64,000 bases of DNA from an uncultured Prevotellaceae bacterium (GCA_902778535.1 CACYYG010000017.1:1-64000), one strand, 5' to 3'. Counted from the first letter of the stretch, positions 52,231 through 61,378 are shown. Program-made: numbers and translations. Notes: generated by a model not told the origin, from the sequence alone.

Positions 52231-54594
52231 ATGAAAAAAATGAATTTGAGACTGGCAGCCCTGATGGCTGTGATGATGATGACGATGATGAGTTTTGCCA
52301 AGACGCAAGACTGGGGAGGAAAGGTGATTGACGAGAATGGCCAGCCCATGCCTTTCGTGAATGTGGTGCTGCTGTCGCTGCCCGATTCCACCTTCGTGCA
52401 GGGCGCAATGACCGACGACAACGGCGTGTTCAAGATTGTGACCGACGTGAACGAAGGTTTGTTCAAAGTGACCAGCGTGGGCTACCAGACATTATATATT
52501 AAGGCAGCCAGCGACCTGACTATCCAGATGAAGGAAGACACGGAGATGCTCAACGAGGTAGTGGTAAAGGGTCAGCTGCCCAAGACACACGTGAAGGGCG
52601 ACGCCATGCGCACCACCGTTGCCGGTACCGTGCTGGAGAAGGCTGGCACGGTGAGCGATGCCCTCGGGCACATTCCCTCGCTGGAGGCTGAGCGCGATGG
52701 TGGTGTGAAGGTGCTGGGGCGTGGCGACGCAGAGGTGTATATCAACGGCCGGCGGGTGCAGGACATGAAGGAGCTCTCGCGCCTGCGCTCCGATCAGATA
52801 CAGCACGTCGACGTGGTGCAGAATCCCGGTGCCCGCTATGCTGCCTCGGTGAAGGCCGTGGTGCGTATCACGCTGAAGAAGGCTCAGGGCGAGGGCATCA
52901 GTTTTCAGGATAACCTCGAAGGTGTATATCAGTATGGCCACACCTTGACCAACAACCTCGACGTGAACTACCGCAAGGGCGGGCTCGACGTGACAGCCTC
53001 GCTATGGGCAGGCCGCTACGGTCACAGCAAGTCACTGCAGGAGAACGACCTTACCTACTACGTCGGCCCTGACTTCTACCTTGGTCGCAGCAACCAGGAG
53101 ATGAAGAATGTGTGGAAAGGATGGTCGCCGCAGCTTCAGGTGAACTATATGCTGGACGAAAACCACAGTTTCGGTGCCTTCTACAAGTACGACCGCCATC
53201 CGGGTGGCGATGCCGACGGATTCTTCTATACCGACAACTACGTCAACGGTGTCTACAGCGAGCGCTCGGAGAGCCATATCAGCGGAGACGACAATTTCCG
53301 CAAACACATCTTCAATGCCTATTACAACGGCAAGGTGGGCCGTCTGGGCATCGACTGGAACGTGGACGGACTCTTCGACAAGACCGACGAGGACAACAGC
53401 ACGGAGGAAACGACCATTGATGCCAACAACGTGCGCTCCAGCCACGATGTGAGAAACGGCACCAAGAGCAGCAACAACTTCTGGGCTACGAAGCTCATCC
53501 TCAGTTATCCCGTGTGGCAGGGCAATGTCAGCATAGGCGGCGAGTACAGCTACAACCATCGCACCGATGCCTACTCTTTCAGCTCAGCCGAGGCGCTGCC
53601 CGTGAAGGCTACCGACACGGAAATCAACGAGAAGTCGGCTGCAGCATTCGTGGAGTACGGCAGGCAGTTTGGCAAGCTCTATGCCCAGGTAGGTTTGCGC
53701 TATGAGCACCTCACGAACGACTACTTCAACTTTGGCGTGCGCGAGGACGAGGTGTGCCGCAACTATGGCGACTGGTTCCCAACCGCCACGCTCTCCATGC
53801 CTGTAGGCAAGGTGCAGTTCTCGCTCTCCTATCGCAAGGACATCGAGCGGCCGGGCTACTCGAACCTGACCAGTTCGACGGTTTACATCAACCGCTATAC
53901 CTACCAGAGCGGCAATCCCTACCTGCGACCCACCTATACGCACAACCTCTCGCTCAACACAGCCTACAAGTGGGCAGGCATGGTTGTGACCTACTCGCGC
54001 ACCAAGGACAATGTGACGATGGCCACCGAGCCTTTCCCGGGTGCTGACGATCCTATGGTCAGCCTCGTCCGCTCCATCAACGGCAGCGACGGCTACAACC
54101 AGCTGAGCCTCAATCCTTACGCCCGTCCCACCATCGGCTGCTGGCATCCCACATGGTTCGTCTATGCCCAATTCCAGAACTACAAGTCGCCCTGTGCCGA
54201 CGGCAGCGAGATAACCCTCAGCCGTCCGTATGCCAACATTGGATGGGACAACACCATTGAGCTGCCCGGCGGATGGCGCTTGAATGTTGGCATGCGCCTG
54301 TCGTCGAAGGGCGACGTGAACAACTTCCGCCTCAACCGCAGTTCCTTCAGGAGCGACTTCGGCGTGCAGCGCGACTTCAACCTGCGTCGCCTTGGCGCCC
54401 TGACAGCCGACCTGCGCTGCTACGATATGTTCAACACCAACAAGAACGGCGGTATCATCTATGGCATACGCGAGATTACCGTCTACAATCCTGCCCGTCG
54501 CACCTTCATGCTCGACCTCACGTGGAAATTCAACGAGGCCCGCTCGAAGTACCGCGGCTCAGGTGCCGGTGAAAAACAAAAGGCAAGAATGTAG
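52231..54594 (+). CDS. Outer-membrane beta-barrel receptor (TonB-receptor-like)
   Basis: 787 residues from ATG 52231 (MKKMNLRLAALMAV); ATG 52216 is an alternative, and the longer reading from 52180 starts inside the promoter. Signal peptide, a carboxypeptidase-like regulatory domain (GKVIDENGQPMPFVNVVLLSLPDS), a plug-like domain (VLGRGDAEVYINGRRVQDM, VDVVQNPGARYAAS) and a long beta-barrel. It belongs to the OMP_b-brl_3 type rather than SusC. Substrate unknown. Confidence 0.88.
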   Translation: MKKMNLRLAALMAVMMMTMMSFAKTQDWGGKVIDENGQPMPFVNVVLLSLPDSTFVQGAMTDDNGVFKIVTDVNEGLFKVTSVGYQTLYIKAASDLTIQMKEDTEMLNEVVVKGQLPKTHVKGDAMRTTVAGTVLEKAGTVSDALGHIPSLEAERDGGVKVLGRGDAEVYINGRRVQDMKELSRLRSDQIQHVDVVQNPGARYAASVKAVVRITLKKAQGEGISFQDNLEGVYQYGHTLTNNLDVNYRKGGLDVTASLWAGRYGHSKSLQENDLTYYVGPDFYLGRSNQEMKNVWKGWSPQLQVNYMLDENHSFGAFYKYDRHPGGDADGFFYTDNYVNGVYSERSESHISGDDNFRKHIFNAYYNGKVGRLGIDWNVDGLFDKTDEDNSTEETTIDANNVRSSHDVRNGTKSSNNFWATKLILSYPVWQGNVSIGGEYSYNHRTDAYSFSSAEALPVKATDTEINEKSAAAFVEYGRQFGKLYAQVGLRYEHLTNDYFNFGVREDEVCRNYGDWFPTATLSMPVGKVQFSLSYRKDIERPGYSNLTSSTVYINRYTYQSGNPYLRPTYTHNLSLNTAYKWAGMVVTYSRTKDNVTMATEPFPGADDPMVSLVRSINGSDGYNQLSLNPYARPTIGCWHPTWFVYAQFQNYKSPCADGSEITLSRPYANIGWDNTIELPGGWRLNVGMRLSSKGDVNNFRLNRSSFRSDFGVQRDFNLRRLGALTADLRCYDMFNTNKNGGIIYGIREITVYNPARRTFMLDLTWKFNEARSKYRGSGAGEKQKARM

Positions 54595-54613
54595 TTGTTT
54601 GCGGGAAAAAGAT

Positions 54614-55183
54614 ATGATGAACAGTACGGTTATGAAACCAAGAACTATTATAGGACTGATTCTGATTGTGGCGGGTGCCTGGAAACTGGCTAATCTGTGG
54701 GGAATCATCGAGAACGACTGGTTGTGGCGTCAGTCGTGGACGGCCTACATTGCCCCGATTCTGCTGATCTATGTGGGTGGAGCAGCCATCGTCAACAGCT
54801 ATCGCCGCGACCCTGACCAGTGGCTGCAGCGCGCGCTGCCCATTGGCGAGGACGGCAAGCGCCTCTGCTGTAGTGTGCACTACGGAGGCGATGAATATGT
54901 CTATCACGGCGAACCCTTTCACGGTGCCCGTCTCGATGCTTTCTGCGGTGGCATCCGCATGGATTTGCGCGAGGCAGTCATCACCGAAGATGAGGAGATT
55001 GACATTCACACCTTTTGTGGCGGTGTCGAGCTATATGTGCCCAGCCATGTCAACGTGTTGGTAAAGAGCCGCAGTTTCATTGGCGGCGTAGGCAATCATG
55101 CCATCCGCAATGCGAGCAAGGACGCTCCTACCCTACACATCGTCGCCAGCAACTTCTTTGGCGGCGTGGATATCAAGAGTTAG
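54614..55183 (+). CDS. LiaF-like membrane protein
   Basis: 189 residues from ATG 54614; a longer in-frame reading overlaps the receptor gene. Two transmembrane segments (IIGLILIVAGAWKLANLWGII and YIAPILLIYVGGAAIV) then a beta-rich C-terminal part with repeated CGG and FFGG turns (DAFCGGIRMDL, TFCGGVELYVP, SNFFGGVDIKS), typical of LiaF/cell-wall-active-antibiotic-response proteins. Starts 20 nt after the receptor gene. Confidence 0.82.
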   Translation: MMNSTVMKPRTIIGLILIVAGAWKLANLWGIIENDWLWRQSWTAYIAPILLIYVGGAAIVNSYRRDPDQWLQRALPIGEDGKRLCCSVHYGGDEYVYHGEPFHGARLDAFCGGIRMDLREAVITEDEEIDIHTFCGGVELYVPSHVNVLVKSRSFIGGVGNHAIRNASKDAPTLHIVASNFFGGVDIKS

Positions 55184-57173
55184 TGCTTCTGTACTTTTTG
55201 ATGATACTGTAAGCAGCATAAATACCCTGCTCGCCAGCCTTGCTCAGGTCGGCAATGCCCTCGGCAGTCTGTCCGGCTTTCAGTCGACATATACCGCGAT
55301 TATAGTAAGCCTCGGGCAGACGAGCTTCGGCGTTGATGGCAGCTGAGAAATCGTCGATGGCTCCGGAGTAATCCAATTGCCGTGCCTTCAAGCATCCGCG
55401 ATTATAGAACAAATAGGCGCAGGAGGGAACTTCGAGCAACGCCTTGTCAAGGTCGAGAATGATGTTGGTGTTCTTTGACATATTCTCTTTGGCGCCGTCT
55501 ACGGCATTCTGGTATTGGCTAAGACGCGACTGGCAGACTGTCTTCAGCCACAGCGCAGCCAGAGAAAGAGATGATGGATGGGATGTATTTTCAATGATGA
55601 GCGACAAGTCGTTGATGGCAGACTCATAATCCTGCAGCGCCGCATAAGCAGCAGCTCTACGTAACAACTTGTCATACTGGATGTTCTTCTGGCCAAGCGA
55701 GGAATCAATTGCAGCCGACAGCGAGTCAATGTAATTGAAATAAGCGGTGGCATGCTCGGTGTCGAGCGAGGCCTGTGCATTGCTGACATAGAGCGGCCGC
55801 TCGGTTGTATGCTCGTTCAACTCGTCAATTCGGTCATCGAGGTGGCGCGTCTTGTTCACTTCGTCATGTTGCTGATCAAGAGCGAGAGTGAACATCGGCA
55901 AAAGGTCCATGTCGGCATGGCGGTTCTGCACACGTCCACGATAGTCGCTCTTATACTCGCGCTCGGGTTCCTGCTCGTCGGCCACCACCAGCTCGTCATA
56001 TTTCTCCAAGTCAAGATCGCTGCGCTTGCGCTGGCTGCGCTTCGTTGCCTTGGGCCGAATGCCGTAGAGCTGCTGGTAGAGTTGAGTGCGGTAGACCTTG
56101 AACTCATCGAGCTCGGCCTTTGCCGTCTGGCCTAAGCGACGATAGCAACGGGCACGGTAGATGATGGCGGTATAGAAATTGGGATATTCGTCGATGATCT
56201 TTGTATAGTCGCGCACGGCACCGCGAAGATCGCCGGTACGGTCAAGCAGCACGGCACGGTTGAACAATGCCAGCATGTTGTCGGGCTCAAGATTGAGTAC
56301 AAAGTCAAAGTCAGTGATGGCACGGTTGTCATCACCAACGTCGGCACGCAGCAGACCGCGGTTGTAATGTCCGAGGAAATTGTTGGGCTCCAGGTCGAGG
56401 GCAGCATCATAGTCGGCCATAGCACCGCGAAGGTTGTTCTGGTTGTAACGCGCAAGAGCACGATTGATGTAGTAGTTGCCCGTCTTCGGCAGCAAGTGGA
56501 TGGCGTGGTCGAGCTGGCTCTCAGCATCGGGCCACTCGCGGCGCGAAAGGCTGATGATGCTTCGGGCAGCCCATGTCTTGCCGTCGTAGGGGTCAATCTC
56601 CAGGCTCTTCTCTAATGCCTGAATGGCCTGCGCCGTGTCGGTCATCTGCATATAGACATCGGCACGCATCGTGTAGGCCTGCGCGTAAGTGCTCCAGCGG
56701 GCGTTCATGGTGTCGAGCTCGGCTAAAGCGATGTCGTAGTCCTTGTTCTGCAAATGGCAGAGCACACGGTTGTGCCAGAGCGAGCGGTTGTCGGGAGTGA
56801 TGGTGAGGGCACGGTTGTAGTCAGTTATGGCGTCGGAAAATTTCTCCTGCTGTATGCGCGCCAAACCACGCAACTCATAGATGCCGACAACATAGGGATT
56901 GCGCTCGATGGCCTCAGAGCAGTCGGTCTCAGCACCAGCATAATCGTCGAGACTGTATTTGGCCACACCGCGAAGGAACCAGGGCTCATACAAATAGGGT
57001 TTGGCCGCGATGGCCTGATTGAAATACTGCATACTGAGGACATAATCCTCATAGTACAGCGCCGAGCGTCCGATGGTAATCAGCCTGTCGATGTTGTACT
57101 GGGCGTGTACACTAAGAATAAAGAATGAAGAATGAAGAATGAAGAATAATGCACACAGCAAAGTGCGTAACAT
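55173..57173 (-). CDS. Secreted tetratricopeptide-repeat protein
   Basis: 666 residues from ATG 57173 (MLRTLLCALFFILHSS); an earlier ATG at 57227 lies in a repeat array. Signal peptide (ending SVHAQ), followed by about 12 TPR units (YNRALTITPDNRSLW, YDAALDLEPNNFLGHYN, FDFVLNLEPDNMLALFN, FSAAINAEARLPEAYYN). The central stretch from about 390 to 490 is charged and non-repetitive. Probably a periplasmic scaffold. Part of the signal peptide ([12 protein letters not shown]) is encoded by a heptamer array. Confidence 0.88.
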   Translation of the reverse strand: MLRTLLCALFFILHSSFFILSVHAQYNIDRLITIGRSALYYEDYVLSMQYFNQAIAAKPYLYEPWFLRGVAKYSLDDYAGAETDCSEAIERNPYVVGIYELRGLARIQQEKFSDAITDYNRALTITPDNRSLWHNRVLCHLQNKDYDIALAELDTMNARWSTYAQAYTMRADVYMQMTDTAQAIQALEKSLEIDPYDGKTWAARSIISLSRREWPDAESQLDHAIHLLPKTGNYYINRALARYNQNNLRGAMADYDAALDLEPNNFLGHYNRGLLRADVGDDNRAITDFDFVLNLEPDNMLALFNRAVLLDRTGDLRGAVRDYTKIIDEYPNFYTAIIYRARCYRRLGQTAKAELDEFKVYRTQLYQQLYGIRPKATKRSQRKRSDLDLEKYDELVVADEQEPEREYKSDYRGRVQNRHADMDLLPMFTLALDQQHDEVNKTRHLDDRIDELNEHTTERPLYVSNAQASLDTEHATAYFNYIDSLSAAIDSSLGQKNIQYDKLLRRAAAYAALQDYESAINDLSLIIENTSHPSSLSLAALWLKTVCQSRLSQYQNAVDGAKENMSKNTNIILDLDKALLEVPSCAYLFYNRGCLKARQLDYSGAIDDFSAAINAEARLPEAYYNRGICRLKAGQTAEGIADLSKAGEQGIYAAYSIIKKYRSTNS
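57114..57148. repeat. 7-nt tandem array inside the TPR signal peptide, arm of an inverted pair
   Basis: AAGAATA, AAGAATG x3, AAGAATA in exact register within the TPR coding sequence. Complementary (29 of 31) to the array at 57212-57246. Confidence 0.9.
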
Positions 57174-57211
57174 GATAAAATGCAGACAACCTGTCGTCTG
57201 CGTGAAAGCAA

Positions 57212-57246
57212 ATTCTTCATTTTTCATTCTTCATTCTTCATTTTCG
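57212..57246. repeat. 7-nt tandem array over the def stop codon, arm of an inverted pair
   Basis: ATTCTTC, ATTTTTC, ATTCTTC, ATTCTTC, ATTTTCG in exact register, containing the def stop codon (57238-57240) and lying upstream of the TPR start. Confidence 0.9.
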
Positions 57247-57801
57247 AAGAACCGGCTTCGTCTTGTAAGCGCAGCGATAGCGACCCTGGGTAAGGGCCTT
57301 CAGCTTACTCTTAATGAGCTGCTTGCGCAGGGGCGAGATATGGTCGATGAACATGTGACCGTCTAAATGGTCAAACTCGTGCTGCATGACACGGGCCAGA
57401 TAGCCCTCCACCCATTCATCGTGCTGCTGGAATTCTTCATCCTGCCACTTGACATGAATACGCGTAGGACGTGTCACCTTCTCGTGGATGGCAGGCAGAG
57501 AAAGACAGCCCTCTTCTGACGTGTCGGTGTGAGTATCGTCAGTTTCAATGATATGCGGGTTGATATAGGTTTGATGGAATTCCTTATATTCAGGCATGTC
57601 TTCAGCCAGCGGGCGCAAGTCGATAACGCTGAGACGGATGGGCAGGCCAATCTGCGGAGCAGCCAAGCCGATGCCCTCGCTGTCGGCCAGCGTCTCCCAC
57701 ATGTTGGCGATGAGTTGCTTCAGGTCGGGATACTCGGGAGTGATGTCTTCAGCCACCTTTCTTAGTACAGGCTGGCCATATATATAAATAGGTAGTATCA
57801 C
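57238..57801 (-). CDS. def: Peptide deformylase
   Basis: 187 residues with all three PDF motifs: [17 protein letters not shown] and QHEFDHLDG (metal ligands Cys, His, His). Removes the formyl group from new polypeptides. Second gene of ruvX-def on the minus strand; the stop codon lies inside a heptamer array. Confidence 0.96.
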   Translation of the reverse strand: MILPIYIYGQPVLRKVAEDITPEYPDLKQLIANMWETLADSEGIGLAAPQIGLPIRLSVIDLRPLAEDMPEYKEFHQTYINPHIIETDDTHTDTSEEGCLSLPAIHEKVTRPTRIHVKWQDEEFQQHDEWVEGYLARVMQHEFDHLDGHMFIDHISPLRKQLIKSKLKALTQGRYRCAYKTKPVLRK

Positions 57802-57808
57802 TTTTTAC

Positions 57809-57836
57809 TTAGTAGTTAGAAGTTAGGAGTTTGGAG
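57809..57836. repeat. 7-nt tandem array, four units, across the ruvX stop
   Basis: TTAGTAG, TTAGAAG, TTAGGAG, TTTGGAG between ruvX and def, including the ruvX stop codon. The last unit is inverted again at 57852-57859 (ACTCCAAA). Confidence 0.8.
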
Positions 57837-58254
57837 TGAATCGGCGCCGAGACTCCAAATAGTTCTGCAAGATAATAGTGGCGCTGATTTGGTCGACCAA
57901 TGCTTTGTCCTGCCGCGCTTTTTTATGCAGTCCGCCGTCAAGCATGGTCTGATGGGCAAGAACAGAGGTGAAGCGCTCGTCGTAGAACTCGATGGGGATG
58001 TCAGGCTGCGCTTTTCGCCAACGGTTGACAAACTGCTGCACACGCTGCATGTTTTCGCTGGGCTGTCCGTTCATCTGGCGTGGCTCGCCTATGATAATAC
58101 GCTCTACCGGTTCGCGCTTAACGTACTGAACAAGCCAATCGTATAGCTCTGACGTGGCGACAGTCGCCAATCCTCCAGCAATAAGCTGCAGAGGGTCGGT
58201 GACTGCCACGCCGGTACGCTTCCGGCCATAGTCGATGGATAGGATGCGCGCCAA
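57823..58254 (-). CDS. ruvX: Holliday junction resolvase-like RNase H-fold protein
   Basis: 143 residues (YqgF/RuvX). ILSIDYGRKRTGVAVTDP, the conserved GEPRQMNGQ and FYDERFTSVLA with the terminal VDQISATIILQNYLE. Nuclease of the RNase H fold linked to rRNA processing or recombination. Cotranscribed with def and closely preceded by the SPOR gene. Confidence 0.94.
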   Translation of the reverse strand: MARILSIDYGRKRTGVAVTDPLQLIAGGLATVATSELYDWLVQYVKREPVERIIIGEPRQMNGQPSENMQRVQQFVNRWRKAQPDIPIEFYDERFTSVLAHQTMLDGGLHKKARQDKALVDQISATIILQNYLESRRRFTPNS

Positions 58255-58263
58255 GGAAAGTGA

Positions 58264-58782
58264 TTACTGTCCGTTGTAGAGCAACCAGGCGTCAGCATAG
58301 GTGCTACGCAGCTGGTCACGGCTTGCCACAGCGTCAGCCTTGTTGTTGTAAGTAGAAGCAACGACGCGATACATGTTGCGCTCCTCGTTCTTCACAATCT
58401 GTGCAGCATAGCCGGCGTTCTTCAGACGCTGCTGCAGACCTTCGGCATTGGCAATGACTGAGAAGGAACCGACGACGACGCTGTAGTTCTGCAGTCCGGC
58501 GCCGCTAACCACGCTGACGCGCTCCTGGCGCACCTGCACGTTGTCGCGGTTGTCAACAACCTGAGTCTGAGTGGAAGGCACGGTGACAACAGGAGTCACA
58601 ACGGGCGTCTCGGTAGTGACAGGCTGAACGGTGGGCTGAACGGTGGGCTGCTGCGTCTGCTGCTGGGCTGCCTGAGCCTGAGCTTTCTCGTAAGCCTTCT
58701 TATAGGCCTTCTCGCTTGATCCGCAACTGGTGAATGACATAGCCAGGCCAATGCCTGCTAACATGAAGATGTACTTTTTCAT
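58264..58782 (-). CDS. SPOR-domain lipoprotein
   Basis: 172 residues. Lipobox SFTSC near 16-20, a Gln/Pro/Val-rich linker, and a C-terminal SPOR domain (LQNYSVVVGSFSVIANAEGLQQRLKNAG, YRVVASTYNNKADA) that binds denuded peptidoglycan at division sites. First gene of a SPOR-ruvX-def cluster. Confidence 0.9.
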   Translation of the reverse strand: MKKYIFMLAGIGLAMSFTSCGSSEKAYKKAYEKAQAQAAQQQTQQPTVQPTVQPVTTETPVVTPVVTVPSTQTQVVDNRDNVQVRQERVSVVSGAGLQNYSVVVGSFSVIANAEGLQQRLKNAGYAAQIVKNEERNMYRVVASTYNNKADAVASRDQLRSTYADAWLLYNGQ

Positions 58783-58925
58783 AATGATTGTTTATTGTCG
58801 ATAAATATTAGTTTTCCAGCGCGAAGTTACTAATTCTGCACGAAAAAAAGAGCATTTACGTGCATAAACTTTGTTAAATGAACAAAAACTAACATTTTTA
58901 TAAAAAAAATAACGCCTTTTCATGC

Positions 58926-58953
58926 TTGCATATCAAAAAAATTAGTATTTTTG
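58926..58953 (+). promoter_or_regulatory. Promoter of the YtxH cluster
   Basis: TTG 58926-58928, 17-nt spacer, TATTTTTG 58946-58953; leader about 45 nt. Confidence 0.6.
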
Positions 58954-59006
58954 CAGGTGAATAATTATCTACAACCATTACTAAGAATCACTAAAATCAG
59001 AACAAC

Positions 59007-59213
59007 ATGAAAGGACTTGGTTACATTGGAGCATTCATTGGCGGCGCTATTGCCGGTGCTGCAGCCGGACTGCTGCTGGCTCCCGAGAGTGGCAAAGACA
59101 CTCGTGCAAAGATTTCCGACACTGTCAACGATTTCCTGAAAAAGCACAACATCAAGCTGAACCGCAAGGACGTTGGCGACTTGGTTGACGATCTGGAGGA
59201 AGTGGCTGACTAA
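59007..59213 (+). CDS. YtxH-domain small membrane protein
   Basis: 68 residues: glycine-rich N-terminal hydrophobic helix (GAFIGGAIAGAAAGLLLAPESG) and an amphipathic C-terminus, the YtxH pattern. Heads a three-gene stress-type cluster. Confidence 0.88.
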   Translation: MKGLGYIGAFIGGAIAGAAAGLLLAPESGKDTRAKISDTVNDFLKKHNIKLNRKDVGDLVDDLEEVAD

Positions 59214-59226
59214 TTCTCAGAAGAAA

Positions 59227-59577
59227 ATGCTGTCGAGCGACCAGAATGTTGAAACCATCGCCCAACTAATTGAGGCGCTGAAGCATTATCTCGGACTCCA
59301 GACGGAGTACGTGAAGCTCGACGTGATAGACAAGGTGGTACGTCTGCTAACGACGACCACCTTGGCTATTCTTTTATTCCTTATTCTCATTGTGGTGATG
59401 CTCTTTGCTTCGCTGGGTCTGGCTTTCTGGCTGTCGAAGCACATCGGGCTTACCAGTGCCTTTATGGCAGTGGCTGCTTTGCACGCCTTTGTGCTGCTGC
59501 TCGTCTACGCTTTCCGAGGTCCTTGGATAGAACGTCCCTTAGTGCGCTATCTGGCACGCTTGCTGATGAAGGACTAA
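59227..59577 (+). CDS. Phage-holin superfamily III-like membrane protein
   Basis: 116 residues from ATG 59227. Amphipathic N-terminal helix (ALKHYLGLQTEYVKLDVIDKVVRLL) and two transmembrane helices. This family accompanies YtxH in Bacteroidota; despite the name it is chromosomal and not phage-linked here. Its stop overlaps an ATG at 59577. Confidence 0.85.
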   Translation: MLSSDQNVETIAQLIEALKHYLGLQTEYVKLDVIDKVVRLLTTTTLAILLFLILIVVMLFASLGLAFWLSKHIGLTSAFMAVAALHAFVLLLVYAFRGPWIERPLVRYLARLLMKD

Positions 59578-59612
59578 TGCAACGACATCGTTCCCCCACC
59601 CTTTTTTTACAG

Positions 59613-59873
59613 ATGGAAAACAAACACGAATATCGCACCCTTGAAGAAATCCGCCAACGCAAGAACGAATTGCGCAGGCAGATAGACCGCGACAACGAAC
59701 ACATCAGCAAATTGTGGGGTTCACTTTTCGTCAAGCGGAAAGATTCCACTACAGGACAGTTCGTAACCAACTTGCTCTCGCATGGTGCCATGATGATTGA
59801 CGCTTTCCTGGTTGTGAGGAAGCTACGCCGCGACTACGGCGGGCTGACGCAACTCTTTCGTCGGCAACGTTGA
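59613..59873 (+). CDS. Conserved small protein of the YtxH/holin cluster
   Basis: 86 residues from ATG 59613 (MENKHEYRTLEEIRQRK); ATG 59577 overlapping the previous stop (TAATG) is possible. Charged coiled-coil N-terminus (EIRQRKNELRRQIDRDNEHISKLW), then a small glycine/hydrophobic part and basic tail. Function unknown. Confidence 0.75.
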   Translation: MENKHEYRTLEEIRQRKNELRRQIDRDNEHISKLWGSLFVKRKDSTTGQFVTNLLSHGAMMIDAFLVVRKLRRDYGGLTQLFRRQR

Positions 59874-59902
59874 CTTTTTCAAGAAAAAGATTATTTACAA
59901 TC

Positions 59903-59940
59903 ATACCGCCTTGCACGCTAATAACGTGACAATGCGGTAT
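59903..59940. terminator. Hairpin, probable terminator between convergent units
   Basis: ATACCGC (59903-59909) with GCGGTAT (59934-59940) and inner CACG/CGTG pairing. Lies between the YtxH cluster and the minus-strand tRNA. Confidence 0.6.
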
Positions 59941-59968
59941 AAATATGGTACGTAATTGTACCTAAAAG

Positions 59969-60041
59969 TCGAGGTGACAGGACTCGAACCTGCGACATCC
60001 TGGTCCCAAACCAGGAACGCTACCAACTGCGCTACACCTCG
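59969..60041 (-). tRNA. tRNA-Pro (anticodon TGG)
   Basis: Complete cloverleaf on the minus strand: acceptor CGAGGTG/CACCTCG, anticodon stem CCTGG/CCAGG with loop TTTGGGA (anticodon TGG), T-arm GCAGG-TTCGAGT-CCTGT. Begins 9 bp after the sphingolipid gene stop and may share its transcript. Confidence 0.95.
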
Positions 60042-60049
60042 ATGGTTTT

Positions 60050-61240
60050 TCAACCTTTAATAATGCCCTGCTCAACGAAGATTTTCTTCAGAGCAATGAC
60101 TGAGCGCTCCACCTGCTCATTGGTGTGCGTAGCCATCAGGGCATAACGTACCAGCGTGTCTTGCGGAGCACATGCTGGCGGAATAACAGGATTGATGAAT
60201 ACGCCCGCATTGAATGCAAGAGCGGTCACCAGGAATGTCTTGTCTACGTCGCGTACATAAAGCGGAATGATGGGGCTTTCTGTATCGCCAATCTCGAATC
60301 CTTCCTCACGGAAACGCTTCAGGGCATAGTTTGTCACATTCCACAAAGCTTCGATACGCTGGGGCTCATTCTGAATAATGTGCAAAGCCTCCATTGCTGC
60401 GGCTGTTGCTGCTGGAGTATTCGATGCCGAGAAGATGTAGGTGCGGCAAGTATGGCGCAGCCAGTTAATTGTGTCAGCATCGCCGGCTATGAATCCGCCT
60501 ATAGAGGCAAGCGACTTCGAGAACGTGCCCATAATCAGGTCAACATCATCTGTCAAGCCGAAGTGGTCGCAGACGCCTCTTCCCTGACGTCCGAAGACAC
60601 CAATACCATGAGCCTCATCCACCATCACAGAGCAATTGTATTTTTTCTTCAGCTCAACAATATCAGGCAGTTTGGCCAAATCGCCTTCCATCGAGAAAAC
60701 ACCGTCAACAACAATCAGTTTGATGGCATCCTTAGGAAGTTTCTGCAGCACACGCTCCAGATCTTCCATGTCGTTGTGCTTGTAGTGCAACTGGCGGGCA
60801 AAGGCCAAACGGCGACCGTCAACGATAGAAGCATGGTCGCGGTCGTCGCAAATGACGAAATCATCCTTACCCAGCACAGCTGGTATAACGCCCTGATTGA
60901 CGCTGAAGCCAGTGGAGAAGCACAGACAGTCTTCCTTGCCTACAAACTCGGCAATCTCCTTTTCCAGCTGAATATGTAAGTCAAGCGTACCGTTGAGGAA
61001 ACGACTACCGGCACAACCCGTACCGTACTTGTCAATGGCTGCCTTAGCCTTATCAATAATGCGCTGATCGCCCGTCAAACCTGTGTAGGCGTTAGAGCCG
61101 AACATCAGCACCTTATGTCCTCCCATGTCAACCTCCGTGCCCTGTTTTCCTGTGATGGCACGGAAATAGGGATAGATGCCTTTCGCCATCGCCTCCTGAG
61201 GTCTCCGATACGACTTGTATCTCTCTTGTAGTTGTCCCAT
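60050..61240 (-). CDS. Serine palmitoyltransferase-like alpha-oxoamine synthase
   Basis: 396 residues from ATG 61240; an earlier ATG lies upstream of the promoter. PLP enzyme with DEAHGIGVFG and the PLP-lysine in TFSKSLASIGGF. Bacteroidota use it to make the sphingoid base from serine and an acyl-CoA. KBL/BioF-type relatives cannot be fully excluded, but the divergent lipid kinase supports sphingolipid metabolism. Confidence 0.85.
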   Translation of the reverse strand: MGQLQERYKSYRRPQEAMAKGIYPYFRAITGKQGTEVDMGGHKVLMFGSNAYTGLTGDQRIIDKAKAAIDKYGTGCAGSRFLNGTLDLHIQLEKEIAEFVGKEDCLCFSTGFSVNQGVIPAVLGKDDFVICDDRDHASIVDGRRLAFARQLHYKHNDMEDLERVLQKLPKDAIKLIVVDGVFSMEGDLAKLPDIVELKKKYNCSVMVDEAHGIGVFGRQGRGVCDHFGLTDDVDLIMGTFSKSLASIGGFIAGDADTINWLRHTCRTYIFSASNTPAATAAAMEALHIIQNEPQRIEALWNVTNYALKRFREEGFEIGDTESPIIPLYVRDVDKTFLVTALAFNAGVFINPVIPPACAPQDTLVRYALMATHTNEQVERSVIALKKIFVEQGIIKG

Positions 61241-61276
61241 AACTAAGTTTATAGGTGTTTCTATTTTTTTAGGCTG

Positions 61277-61284
61277 CAAAGTTA
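61277..61284 (-). promoter_or_regulatory. -7 element TAACTTTG for the sphingolipid gene
   Basis: TAACTTTG on the minus strand about 37 nt before the start codon. Confidence 0.55.
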
Positions 61285-61378
61285 CATAAAATTCTGTAAA
61301 TACCATTCATTTTTTTAAAAAAATGTTTGTTTTTGAGATTTTTCTTTTCTTTAACTCCTCTTTTTCAGACAAAAACTG

